From Meghimatium bilineatum (taxonomy: Eukaryota > Mollusca > Gastropoda > Stylommatophora > Philomycidae): a DNA stretch of 64,000 nt. The translations under genes and the position numbers were made by a program. The notes under the pieces were generated by a model that was not told where the DNA came from, searched no databases, and saw nothing but the letters and a program-made list of their open reading frames with translations. Each line of letters starts with the position of its first letter. The first letter of the stretch is position 1. This document shows, one piece after another, positions 1 to 12,330 of the stretch. The DNA lies in NCBI GenBank assembly GCA_034231615.1, contig CM067318.1, forward strand, positions 38,225,382 through 38,289,381, read 5' to 3'.

Positions 1-512
1 TCTGAATTAGATACTTTCAAACTAAATATCGCATCATCTGAATGATATAATTTCAACTGTAGATTTCACGGTATCTGAATTGCAATTATGTACAATGAGC
101 GTCGTGATCAACATATGCACTTTTGATGCATCATCTATATATTTTACCTGCATAATCGATTAGTTGATGTCCATCACAATGCACTATAGACCTGGCTCGT
201 ATGTCAGATGGTGTTCAAGTATTGAGTCTGACATTTCTATCATAAGCAGTTGTTATTTCAGTCGTATATTTGTCTAGTCGTGCATTTACTATTCAGATTT
301 CTGAATATTATCGAAAATAGCCACACACACATATATATATGCTGATAATAAAGGCAATTACGAGCTCGTATTTTAGATGTCAGCTACCGGTATTTTTGAA
401 ATAGATAAGAAGTTAGCTGTAAATGGGTAAAAAGCAAGTTAAGATAAGTTCAGATCATTTGATTGGCTGTTTTAAAATGTAACTAGGAAAGAAAGCTGAA
501 TAACTATCATAT
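1..512. other. AT-rich sequence, no gene seen
   Basis: No coding frame, RNA gene or recognisable transposon is visible. A short (CA)/(TA) stretch lies near 322-342. Confidence 0.6.
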
Positions 513-514
513 CG

Positions 515-1027
515 ATGTTGCCATTCTCTGAATTACCATATATTTTCTCAGTGTTTCCATTACCTGAATTACCATCTATTTTCTCAGTGTTTCCATTCTC
601 TGAATTACCATCTATTTTCTCAGTGTTTCCATTCTCTGAATTACCATCTATTTTCTCAGTGTTTCCATTCTCTGAACTACCATCAATTTTCTCAGTGTTT
701 CCATTCTCTGAACTACCATCTATTTTTTCAGTGTTTCCATTCTCTGAACTACCATCAATTTTCTCAGTGTTTCCATTCTCTGAACTACTATCTATTTTCT
801 CAGTGTATCCATTTTCTGAACTACCATCTATTTTCTCAGTGTTTCCATTCTCTGAATTACTATCTATTTTCTCAGTGTTTCCATTCTCTGAACTACCATC
901 TATTTTCTCAGTGTTTCCATTCTCTGAACTACCATCAATTTTCTCAGTGTTTCCATTCTCTGAACTACCATCAATTTTCTCAGTGTTTCCATTCTCTGAA
1001 TTACTATCTATTTTCTCAGTGTTGTGT
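515..1027. repeat. 36-bp minisatellite, about 14 copies
   Basis: The unit contains CCATTCTCTGAATTACCATC and varies by a few substitutions. Because 36 is a multiple of three, one + frame stays open for 171 codons with a 12-residue period (FSELPSIFSVFP). I see no splice sites or codon signal that would make it a protein. Confidence 0.9.
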
Positions 1028-1169
1028 TAAGCTGTGGCTGAAAAAGTTAAATGGTATAGTACTCTCGTGCACTAATGATTTGAATTATTTCAATTTTACA
1101 ATTTCAACTAACAGAACCGATAATATCATTAAGGATTCCACAAAGAGAAGTATAGAATAGTTACAGTAG

Positions 1170-1908
1170 TTTATCATATATGTTGCATGTGACGACTAAC
1201 ATGGTTGGCTGCAACAGTATCATGTATGTTGTATGTGACGACTAACATGGTTGGCTGCAACAGTATCATGTATGTTGTATGTGACGAATAACGTGGTTGG
1301 CTGCAACAGTATCGTGTATGTTGTATGTGACGAATAACGTGGTTGGCTGCAACAGTATCATGTATGTTGTATGTGACGAATAACGTGGTTGGCTGCAACA
1401 GTATCGTGTATGTTGTATGTGACGAATAACGTGGTTGGCTGCAACAGTATCATGTATGTTGTATGTGACGAATAACGTGGTTGGCTGCAACAGTATCATG
1501 TATGTTGTATGTGACGAATAACGTGGTTGGCTGCAACAGTATCGTGTATGTTGTATGTGACGACTAACATGGTTGGCTGCAACAGTATCATGTATGTTGT
1601 ATGTGACGAATAACGTGGTTGGCTGCAACAGTATCATGTATGTTGTATGTGACGAATAACGTGGTTGGCTGCAACAGTATCATGTATGTTGTATGTGACG
1701 AATAACGTGGTTGGCTGCAACAGTATCATGTATGTTGTATGTGACGAATAACGTGGTTGGCTGCAACAGTATCATGTATGTTGTATGTGACGAATAACGT
1801 GGTTGGCTGCTACAGTATCATGTATGTTGTATGTGACGAATAACGTGGTTGGCTGCAACAGTATCATGTATGTTGTATGTGACGAATAACGTGGTTGGCT
1901 GCAACAGT
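1170..1908. repeat. 46-bp minisatellite, about 16 copies
   Basis: The unit contains GTGACGAATAACGTGGTTGG followed by CTGCAACAGTATCATG. Copies differ mainly at AATAACGTGG/ACTAACATGG and ATCATG/ATCGTG, which suggests higher-order spread of variants. Open minus frames over it are repeat artefacts. Confidence 0.92.
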
Positions 1909-1914
1909 ACTTCT

Positions 1915-2690
1915 CAAAATATTTACACATAAGCCTTTTTTGTGCAATTCGTCTTCCGTGACATAATAATGTAAAATGCTTCCTCCGTGACATAATTATG
2001 CAAAATGCTTCCTCCCTGACCCAATTAGGGAACAATTCTTCCTCCGTTACAATTTTTGGAAATGTTTTCTCCGTGACCCTATTTTTATCTTTTTTTTGCT
2101 ACAATTCTTCCTCCGTGAAACTCTTGTGGTTCAATTCTTCCTCCATGAGCTTTTTCGTTGCAATTCTTTCACCGTGACCCACTTTTGGTATAATTCTTCC
2201 TCCTTGACACATTGTGGTACTATTCTTCCTCCGTGATTCAATTTAGGTGCAATCTTCTTCCGTATTCCCTTTTGGTATAATTCTTCCTCTGTAACCCTCT
2301 TTTGGTGCAATTCTTCCTCTGTGACCCACATATGGTACAATTCTTCCAACCTCTTACGACATCTATTAGTAGAAATCTTTCTCCGTGACACTGTGCTATA
2401 ATTCTTCCACCGTGACCCTTTTTGTTAAAATTCTTTCTCAGTGACCGTCTTTGGTACAATTTTTCCTCTGTGACTCAATTATGATACAGTGATTTCTCTG
2501 TGACTCAATTATGATACAGAAATTTCTCTGTGACTCAATTATGATACAGTGTTTTCTCTGTGACTCAATTATGATACAGTGATTTCTCTGTGACTCAATT
2601 ATGATACAGTGATTTCTCTGTGACCCCACTTGGTACAAATATTCCTCTGAGAATCAATTTTGATACATTTTCTCCTTCATGACCCAATTT
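1915..2690. repeat. Degenerate array of CTTCCTCCGTGAC-type units ending in a fresh 30-bp block
   Basis: About twenty diverged units of 33-40 bp each contain a variant of TTCTTCCTCCGTGAC followed by a short AT-rich spacer. From about 2472 to 2622 the array becomes a homogeneous 30-bp repeat (TGACTCAATTATGATACAGT plus GATTTCTCTG), the look of recent re-amplification of an old unit. Confidence 0.8.
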
Positions 2691-2714
2691 TGACACACTT
2701 TTCTCCAGTATCGC

Positions 2715-2900
2715 CTTCTTCAATTCTAGTAAATCAATGACTGCCCTTATTAGGCCGACCCTATCTCTTATCAATAGTATGTCTTCCATCACAGCATTGC
2801 CCGCCAATGGGTCTGCTCTTTTGTTGCCTCTGACCCCGCATGCGCATGGCAGTATATTCATGTAACACTTTAGACAACCTAGATGTTCAGTAATGTGGCC
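2715..2900 (-). pseudogene. RNase H-like fragment of a non-LTR retrotransposon
   Basis: The minus strand reads GVRGNKRADPLAGNAVMED, which matches the HxGxxGNExAD.LA motif near the C-terminus of RNase H domains carried by Jockey/I/R1-type LINEs. Only this short stretch is recognisable and the flanking frame is not conserved. It is probably an old, truncated insertion; identification rests on one motif. Confidence 0.4.
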
Positions 2901-2959
2901 GAGATGTTCAGTAACGTGACACATTATTTTCTTAATATGCACCATTGTAACTTGCATAG

Positions 2960-4080
2960 CATGCTTTGGGAGTGTGAGAGTATCAGTAATATTGTTGATT
3001 TATCTTGTATATCCGCAGCCTTCTGTTCTATCTGTTGCCTATCATTGTATCGCTCAGCACAGCCTCTATGAAGGTTTCCCTTGCCGAAATGCTAAACTGT
3101 CCACCATCTTCTCTCTTGGTCTTCCCTTACCCCACTTGCTCTTCTACTTTCCCGTGGTCACGATGTATTCCATCTTTCCTGTTCTCATGACGTGTTCAAG
3201 ATTAGATAAACGTCCTTCTATTAATGCGAGCTAGCACAACAGAGAGAAAATTGTGAAAGATTGCAGAATAGAGAAAAACGTATAGAAGACAGGATAGAGA
3301 AGAAAGGAAGGAAGAGAAATGAAGGTGAACAGATTAAACCAAATATGCTATTATTTGTGCAGAATTACGAAGAAAATCTGAAACAATTTTCTCATCAATG
3401 CAAACATAATGGACGAATAATGCTTTTACATTTCAGGGGAAGTAACAAAATACAAAATTGATTCACTGGACCGACTACTTGCCCTTTGAGTAGCACATGT
3501 CTTGTATTTACGGTTGTCATGGTAACGTGGAAAGGAAATGTAAAATGAAAGGGTGAAAATAGCTCAAGTATTGTAATAAATTCAGCTTAGAAAGATGGAA
3601 GGAGTAACGACGAAAAGAAGTCGTAACGGAGGGGAAAAAAGACATAGTGATTACGTGATGCTCTTTTCTGTTTCGTAATATTGTAGTTACTTGTCGAGAA
3701 TAAAATCGGGGAGACGTGCTTCAAACAAGTCGATTTATCTGAGTTATGTTAATAGTTCTCTCTCACACGATTCTTTCAATTGTTGTTGTTGTTTTAAAAA
3801 AAAAAATTGTCTTGTACTTAGAGGAACAGTCAACAAGGTTAGGAAATTTACAAAGAAATGTTTCACAAGAAGCTAAGGGAGAAACGTGTCCATGTGTAAT
3901 ATACGGGAGAAACTTGAGAGATACAAAAAGATCATTAGCTTGTTCAGTTATCATGAGACATAACACACAAATAACATTGGTTTTTTATGTGAGCCCCTCC
4001 CTCTCTCCTTCCTACTAAGGAAACAATATCTTCTACGGCATTGCATGCCGCAAGAAGGGATAAAAGTGGTTGGGGGGTGG
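2960..4080. other. No gene seen
   Basis: Short open frames here have no recognisable domain. There is a purine-rich stretch at 3240-3330, an A-run near 3797 and a G-rich run at 4065-4085. Confidence 0.5.
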
Positions 4081-4138
4081 GGTGAGTTGGCTAAACTATC
4101 TCATGGCTAACCTATCTCATGGCTAACCTATCTCAAGG

Positions 4139-4345
4139 CTGAAATAAGTGAAACAGTACTGAAATATTGTTTTACGTGCTGCAATAAGTGACACAGTACT
4201 GAAATCTTGCTTTACGTGCTCAAATAAGTGACTCAGTACTGAAATCTTGTTTTACGTGCTCAAATAAGTGACACAGTACTGAAATCTTGCTTTACGTGCT
4301 CAAATATTTGACATAGTACTGCAATCTTATTTTACGTGCTCAAAT
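4139..4345. repeat. About 40-bp tandem repeat, 5 copies
   Basis: Units contain CTCAAATAAGTGACACAGTA followed by CTGAAATCTTGCTTTACGTG. A separate small repeat (CTAACCTATCTCATGG) precedes it at 4090-4135. Confidence 0.8.
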
Positions 4346-4630
4346 AAGAGACTCGGTAACTGAAATATTTCTGTACTGACTTTACATAAACTGATTAAAA
4401 ACCTGAAATCTTTCTTTCCTGACCGAAGTATCCGACTCAGTACTACTAAACCATTAATGTTTGTAGATCACAAATGCTTAACCATCTAACCACAAACAAC
4501 GCAACCATGTGGTTAATGTCACTGTGCTTGTCCATAATGGATGAGTCATGTTGTGTATGCTATTGTTTAGCCGCACCCTGATCAATCGCTACAATTCCTA
4601 CATGATGTTGTGTTCCACAAACATTTTATA
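4346..4630. other. No gene seen
   Basis: Unique-looking AT-rich sequence without a supportable feature. Confidence 0.5.
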
Positions 4631-4631
4631 C

Positions 4632-5620
4632 GTTCATGTGTGTTTGTATACGTGTTTTACAAGCATTTCATACGTTAATGTGTGATTGTATACGTGTTTT
4701 ACAAACAATTTATGCGTTAATGTGTGATTGTATACGTATTTTACAAACATTTTATGCGTTAATGTGTGATTGTATACGTATTTTACAAACATTTTATGCG
4801 TTAATGTGTGATTGCATACGTATTTTACAAACATTTTATGCGTTAATGTGTGATTGTATACGTATTTTACAAACAATTTAAGCGTTAATGTGTGATTGTA
4901 TACGTATTTTACAAACATTTTATGCGTTAATGTGTGATTGTATACGTGTTTTACAAACAATTTATGCGTTAATGTGTGATTGTATACGTATTTTACAAAC
5001 AATTTATGCGCTAATGTGTGATTGTATACGTGTTTTACAAACATTTTATGCGTTAATGTGTGATTGTATACGTGTTTTACAAACATTTCATACGTTAATG
5101 TGTGATTGTATACGTGTTTTACAAACATTTTATGCGTTAATGTGTGATTGTATACGTGTTTTACAAACAATTTATGCGTTAATGTGTGATTGTATACGTG
5201 TTTTACAAACATTTTATGCGTTAATGTGTGATTGTATACGTGTTTTACAAACATTTCATACGTTAATGTGTGATTGTATACGTGTTTTACAAACATTTTA
5301 TGCGTTAATGTGTGATTGTATACGTGTTTTACAAACAATTTATGCGTTAATGTGTGATTGTATACGTGTTTTACAAACAATTTATGCGTTAATGTGTGAT
5401 TGTATACGTGTTTTACAAACAATTTATGCGTTAATGTGTGATTGTATACGTGTTTTACAAACAATTTATGCGTTAATGTGTGATTGTATACGTGTTTTAC
5501 AAACAATTTATGCGTTAATGTGTGATTGTATACGTGTTTTACAAACATTTTATGCGTTAATGTGTGATTGTATACGTTAATGTGTGATTGTATACGTTAA
5601 TGTGTGATTGTATACGTGTT
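4632..5620. repeat. 42-bp minisatellite, about 23 copies
   Basis: The unit contains GCGTTAATGTGTGATTGTAT followed by ACGTGTTTTACAAACATTTT. The 42-bp period keeps frames open on both strands (for example a 304-codon minus frame of period 14, FVKHVYNHTLTHKL). The last copies shorten to 19 bp. No evidence of translation. Confidence 0.93.
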
Positions 5621-5734
5621 TCAACTGAGTTGACATTCTAGTAGCTAGATGATGTCTTGAACATGAGTCGAAAATTTGTAGAGAATTGACTAAATTTTAC
5701 TCGGGATATCCCACATATAACCCGTCCCTCCCAA

Positions 5735-5862
5735 CGAAACGAAGCGGCACGCTGCCTGCTGAGACGAAGCGACACGCTGCCTGCCGAGACGAAGCGGCAC
5801 ACTGCCTGTCTAGATGAAGCGGCGCCCTGCCTGCCGAGACGAAGCGACACCCTGTGTGTCGA
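5735..5862. repeat. 25-bp GC-richer tandem repeat, about 5 copies
   Basis: Units of the type GACGAAGCGACACGCTGCCT are GC-rich compared with the neighbouring AT-rich DNA. Confidence 0.8.
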
Positions 5863-5939
5863 GAGTAACACAATATCACGTAACTATGTAGCTACAAGCG
5901 AATATCTCCAGATCTCTGAAATATCCACTTTATAAACAA

Positions 5940-6012
5940 GACGTCATGGGCGGTATTAAAACCTGCGACCTCTTGACCAGAAGGCGAACGGCACAACCAC
6001 TACGCCATGGAG
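5940..6012 (-). mobile_element. tRNA-derived SINE head (degenerate)
   Basis: Read on the minus strand there is an A-box-like TGGCGTAGTGGTTGTGCCG and, about 40 bp on, a B-box-like GCAGGTTTTAATACC. Spacing and order fit the Pol III promoter of a tRNA-derived SINE. It is not a tRNA because the stems do not close. Confidence 0.5.
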
Positions 6013-6014
6013 AC

Positions 6015-6495
6015 CCCCACCCCCTCATGATGATGTCTGGCTGCCTTTCTAACGACTTTGTATAAACGGCAGATATTCATTTTTCAAACGAGGTGTGTCA
6101 TTTAAACAATTGCTCTATCTTTGAGACGGTGTCATCTACTGTAAGAACCCAGTTCGACTCTTGCTTGATGTGTTTTGATTAATGCAGATTATCGGTTTAC
6201 GTCACCAGAAAAAAATATCGCCTATTTTACACGTGACTCTTAACAATAGAAGGCCAACGTACAAAATCAAAACAAGTCTTCATGTGTGAGGATGTTTATT
6301 ATTGCCGTGAGTTTCGTTGTTCACAATGTATATACGAGGTGCAGCGTGCCAATGCCGATCAATGAAATGCACGGAAATAGTTGAAAACATAACATAAAGA
6401 GGATTGTTTTGATTGTGCTTGTAGGTCTGATACTAGGGGGTCATGGTTGTACATATCGGAACAGTTCTATTCATTTTCTGTGTTGTCAACTCTCT
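6015..6495. other. No gene seen
   Basis: No recognisable feature. Confidence 0.4.
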
Positions 6496-6685
6496 GTTTC
6501 TGGAAATTCCAATGGTAAAAATAGCAGACAGAATCAGACATGAAAACATCCAGAAACGAACACAATGTCAAGGACTGGACATCAGATACCTACAGATTAA
6601 ATTGTTTGCACTGACCACCAAACAACCGTCAGATGGAATTTCCCAAACAGCAATGTTACACAGTCAGAATGCACAGATGTAAATT
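6496..6685 (+). pseudogene. LINE C-terminal fragment (RTE/CR1-like)
   Basis: The + frame contains ADRIRHENIQKRTQ and then QPSDGISQTAMLHSQ. This matches the order RIRNDNIRQ...LPTDSMPQMAMA seen in the better preserved LINE copies at 55.2 and 22 kb. It is a short relic of the region after the reverse transcriptase, without a complete domain. Confidence 0.45.
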
Positions 6686-6689
6686 TAAA

Positions 6690-7132
6690 TAGTTGAGTTA
6701 TTCACATAAACATTTAGATGGTTGAGTCAAATACATAAAGATTTAGATGGTTGAGTCACACACATAAACATGTAGATGGTAGATTCAGACACATAAACAT
6801 TTAGATGGTTGAGTCAAACACATAAATATTCAGATGGATGAGTCAGACTCACACATGTTTAGATGGCTGGGTCAAACGCATATAATATTTTAATTGCTGA
6901 GGTCATGCACATAAACATTTAGATGGTTGAGTCAGACACATAAACATTTAGATGGTTGAGTGAAACACATAAACATTTAGATGGTTGAGTCAAACACATA
7001 AACATTTAGATGGTAGATTCAGACACAAATATTTAAATGGTTGAATCAAACACACTAACATTTAGATGATTGAATCAGATATAAATATGTACATGTTTGA
7101 GTCAGTCACAAAAAATTTAGATGGTTGAGACT
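6690..7132. repeat. About 29-bp degenerate tandem repeat, about 15 copies
   Basis: Units contain ACATAAACATTTAGATGGTT followed by GAGTCA, with many substitutions and small indels. Confidence 0.85.
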
Positions 7133-7640
7133 AAATGGCGCTCACATTGGCTTGATGTAGGTTCATATAATCCGCTTATAAATTCATAAGCACACATCCA
7201 ATCGAATATCTCAGAAACTGCCTAATTGCAGAGATCTTTGGCATGCAATATTAGATTTTATCCGACACAAATATACTTTTATCAGTTAGTGCATACCTGC
7301 TTTAGATTGTGCATGTCGGCGACATTCTGTGAAGTTTTTGGTCCATTGCAAATAATTGGGGTTAAATTTTAGATATTACAGTAAACAAATTTACTGTTAA
7401 GTGTCACGACAACTGGTCCTAGGGGTGACACTCAGAGGTATCTATAATGTGTTGGACGAAAGGGTAATAGAACTGCTGCTGTTGTCAACAGAAACTGTTG
7501 GGTAATTGAGTTGTTTGTACGAAGGAATGGAATTTGAGGTAGAGAGTTTGTGATGAGATTGAAAATAAGTAGTGTTGTAACTGGATGACGTAAGACTTGG
7601 AGACTGGGAGACATGACGTGACGGAGAAAGATGGCGGCAG
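7133..7640. other. No gene seen
   Basis: No recognisable feature in this AT-rich stretch. Confidence 0.4.
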
Positions 7641-7689
7641 GAAAATCAAGACGGACGTGTAACTTTGGAAATGAAATCATTTAAGATAA

Positions 7690-8095
7690 TGAACATTACC
7701 AACATTTCATATTGTCTTCAAGTAGAAAGTATAGCCCTTGGAGGCCTTGTTTTGTTTCGTCATTGTCTCCGTAAGAATTGTCTTTAAGTAGAAATTATAG
7801 CCATTGGAGGCTGCTATAGTCATTTGAGGAACATGGAAGGCTGGTGTCGTATGAATTAATAATATTCATTTCTATTGTTGGTAACTATTACCTTGTCGTT
7901 GGATTTGTCTGCACTAAAGTAGAGAATTGAAAGTTTACACTTCGGCAATTCTATCAGCAAAAGTACGAGGCATTGGTGTTGAAATTGTGGCTGCTGCTGT
8001 AATTTTGCGGGACATGGAAAGATGGTGTCGTATGAAATAATAATATTGTATTTCGATTGTTGATAACTATTACCTTGTCGTTGTAATAAAACGTG
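7690..8095. repeat. Direct duplications (about 50 and 85 bp units)
   Basis: AAGTAGAAAGTATAGCCCTT at about 7725 recurs as AAGTAGAAATTATAGCCATT near 7785. A longer block (GGTGTCGTATGAATTAATAA ... AACTATTACCTTGTCGTTG) at 7830-7900 recurs at 8015-8085. These are local segmental duplications, not an array. Confidence 0.7.
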
Positions 8096-8099
8096 ATGG

Positions 8100-8790
8100 A
8101 TATAGCTCGAGAAGAGGGGCCACAAATATATCCTGAGACTTGGTTTCACGCTTGAAATGAAATTATAACATATCACTAGAGAATAGTTTGGTTGTAGTAG
8201 ATTACAGGTCAACTCCAGGAGTTATCATGGTCACGGCACTAGTATTCCAGTGAGTCTCATACAAGGCTTCACAACGTTCACAAACATTCACCTAAAAAAT
8301 CAATTTAAAAACAAAATACGCTAACTAATCACGTTGCAGAAATAACAACTAAACACCGTCACAACAATTAATAATCATCGTCACAACAATTAATAATCAC
8401 CGTCACAGCAATAGTAAATTCCACTGCAATATGCAGTGGTTAGTCTGCCCTTTGATCACCATTAGACTCAAGGGTTTTCGTAATTTTGCTTATATTTTGT
8501 ATTATTTGAACCGATATTACATGAGATGTATTTTGTTGCCACTGTATGTGTACCTAAAGGTGTGTTCATACACTTATTTATGTAGGGCCATTATGTGGTC
8601 TGTCAACGAACAAATTTTCTTCAAAATTCCAAATCGGATGATTCCAAGAAGTTGATTATTGATAATATTTGCAGAAATTGTAATTCATCTCGGTGCCAGT
8701 AGTCATCTTCCTCTCGGATTACATGATCCAAACATTTTTTTCCAAAACCTCTACGTCTGTTTTGGAGAGGTACTCGCGTGTCAGAGCTCC
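8100..8790. other. No gene; one short tandem repeat
   Basis: A 24-bp unit (ACAACAATTAATAATCACCG) repeats about three times at 8335-8412. Otherwise nothing is recognisable. Confidence 0.5.
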
Positions 8791-8794
8791 AACT

Positions 8795-9760
8795 GTGTGA
8801 TCATTAAATGTTGTACTCTATTCGGCACTTGACCTTAGCCAAAACTAACTCTTTCTTGTTAAGGTGAGCATGATATGCCGGTAGTCACAGAGAAGTGTGG
8901 CCATATTGTTGAATGATTTTATGAAGGTAATACAATTTTGTCTTATTTGTCTTCTTTACAAGCTGTAAAAATTCAGTCTTCAAAAAAGTATCGTCGAGGT
9001 GGACATTTTTCACAGTAAGCATTGTCTTAATTTGTCCTTTTGTATATGATTCATTTGTTATTATGTCTTCCTGTGATACTGCATTGTGATAGGAAGCATT
9101 GTCCATTACTAAACATGATATTCCTTCTAGAATTAAAAGAAAACTATTCGCCATCCTATGTCTGAAAATATGTTCGTTCATTTCAGTATGATAGTCACTG
9201 CTATCTGCACATTCTAAGTGGAAAATAAGTCCACTTTCATGGATTAGGTCGATGTTGCTACTTCCAGCCTGTGTGAGTATAATTCGCTAGCCTGTGCTGC
9301 TTGGAATGGCTCTTTCATGCTCACTGTCCACTTATTGTCATTCTTTATTATTTGTCTAGTGAGCATTGACCCAAGATTCGTCTAAATATATAATATCATA
9401 TCCTTGGCTTCTTCGCTCCCGAATCTATCTCATTTATTTACTTCGGACAACAATCAAGAATGGCTTTTCACAAATAATATTTCTGCAGCCTAACGTTTTT
9501 CTGAAAGTGAAGCCGGCTGTTCTTACAATTTTCCATAGAGAACTTTCAGATATTTCAATATGGCAATCAAACTGTAATTTTACTTTCCATTTCCGAAGAG
9601 AAACAAGCTCATTTTTACCAAACAGTTTCAATATCTCCCGCTTTATGACATCTATCAATGTCGTCAACTTTCATTTGTATACCTAGCTTGACGTGAATGT
9701 TTTTTAATATCCTGTTTCATCCAAAGAAAAACAATGATCTAACTAGACCAAGAAAATTGA
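8795..9760 (-). pseudogene. Tc1/mariner-IS630 superfamily DDE transposase, inactivated
   Basis: Read on the minus strand, the order is that of an IS630/Tc1-type (DDE_3-like) transposase. A helix-turn-helix part reads ISESSLWKIVRTAGFTFRKT (about 9500-9600). The first catalytic aspartate lies in YLDESWVNA (about 9361-9390). A conserved SSDYHTEMNEHIF follows at about 9170-9215. The second aspartate is in LVMDNASYHN (about 9075-9105). The C-terminal HLNKKELVLAKVK (about 8835-8875) occupies the place of the usual NPIELxWAxVK box with the catalytic glutamate. Several frameshifts and stops separate these blocks, so the gene is dead. I could not find convincing terminal inverted repeats. Confidence 0.8.
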
Positions 9761-11160
9761 GTTCGCTTTTTAGGGTTATTAATTTCACAATATAAATGAC
9801 CTATTTTAGATTCTTTGCAAAAACGTGTGTAGGGTAAAACGATAACTTTCTGCATTGTAATAAATTTGCAGTTCAAACACAATTTGAATTACATATAAAT
9901 GTAAATTGCAAGAAACAAAAAAGATAACACAATAGCCACAGGTCGAACATGACGTGTGAACGAAATTTCAAACTTATATTTGAAACACATAGATTTTTGG
10001 TGTTTTTGCAGAAATAAAAACACAAATGAAATTCAATGTACTTATTGCATCCGTTCTATTGGTTCAACTGATTATTTCAGTGATTTTTATTTGTCACTAT
10101 GTTGACAACACGCTGGAGTGACCAATGAATAGATACTTGTGTCAACATGAGTGACGTATGCCGTCACAACAAAATGCTTGCGTTCAGAAAATCGTGTTCC
10201 AATTCTGAAACACGGGATGTATTACCATGCAAAACATGACATGAAGGTACCTAGTTTTTTGTTTTTGCTTTTTTTTAAACACAAATAAAAACCCCTGTTA
10301 TTAGATCACACAACAAAATAGCCCTGCCTGTAGGTAGGAGAAACGCCGTGATTGGTGACGTTCTTAATATATACCATGTCTTCAATTGGTCAATATATTA
10401 ATACTTCTCGTCACAGCAAATGAAAAGTTCAAACAATATAAACGAAATGTCACCAATGTAAATGTGTTCAGTTTATTGAGACAGTAATTTACTTTGGGTT
10501 CACTCGAATGAATACTATAAAATATCCTATATTCTACGAAATGCATAGGGATATACATGCATATGTATAAAAGTTAAAGAGGAGACTTGTTAAATTACTA
10601 AGATTTTCAGAAAAAAAATAAAAAATGTTTAGCCTCGGTTTGAATAAAAAGTTAGATTTTAATAAATCTCTGTGATCATACAGGCAATTTCTTAAGTATT
10701 CGCTTGAATTTGCGATTACAAATTTATAAACGGACTATATAATGTATTCTTTACTTTTGAAAGGATTTTCCAATCCGGTTTTAATATATTTAGATCTCTC
10801 TATACAAGTGGATAATTTATCGGGTACCTACACGCTCGACGGGTCTATTTCAAGGTTGCTGCTGCTAAACGAAAATAAAGAGATAATACCACACTTTAAA
10901 AACATAATTAAAATAAACAATAAAAAGTGGACCAAACCACAAAGTGATAATGTTTCACGTGAATTGTATTACTGTTCCATGAAACGTAATTGGAGTTGGT
11001 AATGGAAATATTTTGTTGGGAACATACTTTGACGTCATCAATATAGGTTAATGAAGTGTGATAGATAATTGACTTGGTCACAGCAGTTCGTAATGAAGAA
11101 ATAAACTAGAATCTTAAATGGAGGTCGTGTCACAGAAGTAGTGTCACGTTTTTTAACTGT
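9761..11160. other. AT-rich stretch, no gene seen
   Basis: An open frame at 10742-11002 (86 codons) has no recognisable domain or homologous pattern and is probably chance. Part of this stretch may be flanking non-coding sequence of the dead transposon at 8.8-9.8 kb. Confidence 0.4.
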
Positions 11161-11184
11161 AATCTAGCTCACTAATCATGCCAC

Positions 11185-11612
11185 GTCAATAGAGTTTTGT
11201 CGTCTGTTCGCCTCTCTGCAATGTACTCTTGTCTTCTGTTCGCCTCTCTGCAATGTACTCTTGTCTTCTGTTCGCCTCTCTGCAATGTACTCTTGTCTTC
11301 TGTTCGCCTCTCTGCAATGTACTCTTGTCTTCTGTTCGCCTCTCTGCAATGTAATCTTGTCTTCTGTTCGCCTCTCTGCAATGTACTCTTGTCTTCTGTT
11401 CGCCTCTCTGCAATGTACTCTTGTCTTCTGTTCGCCTCTCTGCACTGTACTCTTGTCGCCTATTCCCGTCTCTGTGATGTACTCTTGTCGCCTATTCCCG
11501 TCTCTGCACTGTACTCTTGTCTTCTGTTCGCCTCTCTGCAATGTACTCTTGACGTCTGTTCGCCTCTCTGCACTGTACTCTTGTCGTCTGTTCGCGTCAC
11601 TCCCAGGTGGCG
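11185..11612. repeat. 32-bp minisatellite, about 13 copies
   Basis: The unit contains CTCTGCAATGTACTCTTGTC followed by TTCTGTTCGCCT. All three frames on both strands stay open because 32 is not a multiple of three and no frame holds a stop, so the long frames here are artefacts. Confidence 0.93.
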
Positions 11613-11764
11613 GGGATGCTAGATAGGACATGACTGATGATGTGTCCACAAATCTGATAGAAGAATTATGAGATATTTGGCTCAGATGTGTATACTGCGC
11701 TACTTCCACGACGTGCAGATCATAGGATACTGTCAGTCTGCAGTGTTTCACTTAGGGAAATAAG

Positions 11765-11925
11765 CATGCGTTCATAAACATGACGTCATAAACATGCATT
11801 CATAAACATGCATTTATAAACAAGCATTCATAAATATGCATTTATAAACAAGCATTCATAAACATGCATTTATAAATATGACGTCATAAATATGCATTCA
11901 TAAACATGCATTTATAAACACCTCT
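11765..11925. repeat. 13-bp CATAAACATGCAT-type array
   Basis: About a dozen units of CATAAACATGCAT or CATTTATAAACA type are mixed in irregular order. Confidence 0.8.
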
Positions 11926-12039
11926 AACATAACCAATAATATGTACTAAAAGCAACTGATCTGAAACCCAACAGACGGAACTGGGGATATAATTTTTAGA
12001 ATTACATATTGCTAAACAATGGCACACACACAACTGCAC

Positions 12040-12330
12040 ATAAAATTCCACGTTTCGATCAAAAAGCCTTTATAAAAACACATTCATCACATACTATGAC
12101 GAGTAAGAACAACACTATTGAAGTTCACGTTCACATGGCAGATTTAAAGATAGAAACAACCAGGCAGTGTAAAAACTAGATCTGAGACTAAACAACACGA
12201 ACAGGTAGTTCCCAAATATCGATAAAACAAAACGGAAAAGTGATAGAACAATAAGATATCTACTCGTAGAACTGACTGCCATTGGTCCCAAAGGTCTAAA
12301 TCTTGTCAGATTGATATATACAAGTTCCAT
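12040..12330 (-). mobile_element. Possible Penelope-like retroelement 3' fragment
   Basis: Minus-strand 12050-12078 reads ATAAAGGCTTTTTGATCGAAACG. This is a variant of the AAGGCC...GGTCGAAACG core repeated at 16.9 kb and resembles the decayed hammerhead-like motif of Penelope-like element terminal regions. Sequence on either side has no intact coding domain. Assignment rests on this motif and its second copy. Confidence 0.3.

Noticed and set aside
515..1030. 171-codon FSELPSIFSVFP repeat protein
   Set aside because: 36-bp array in one open frame. The start and end are set by the array borders.
4634..5548. Long frames on both strands over the 42-bp array, resembling a repeat protein
   Set aside because: The unit length is a multiple of three and lacks stops on both strands. 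No flanking coding sequence exists.
4139..5620. CRISPR-like direct repeats
   Set aside because: Repeats are contiguous with no unique spacers, and the genome is eukaryotic. The same holds for the other arrays.
10742..11002. 86-codon + frame as a small gene
   Set aside because: AT-rich, no recognised domain, no splice or promoter context.
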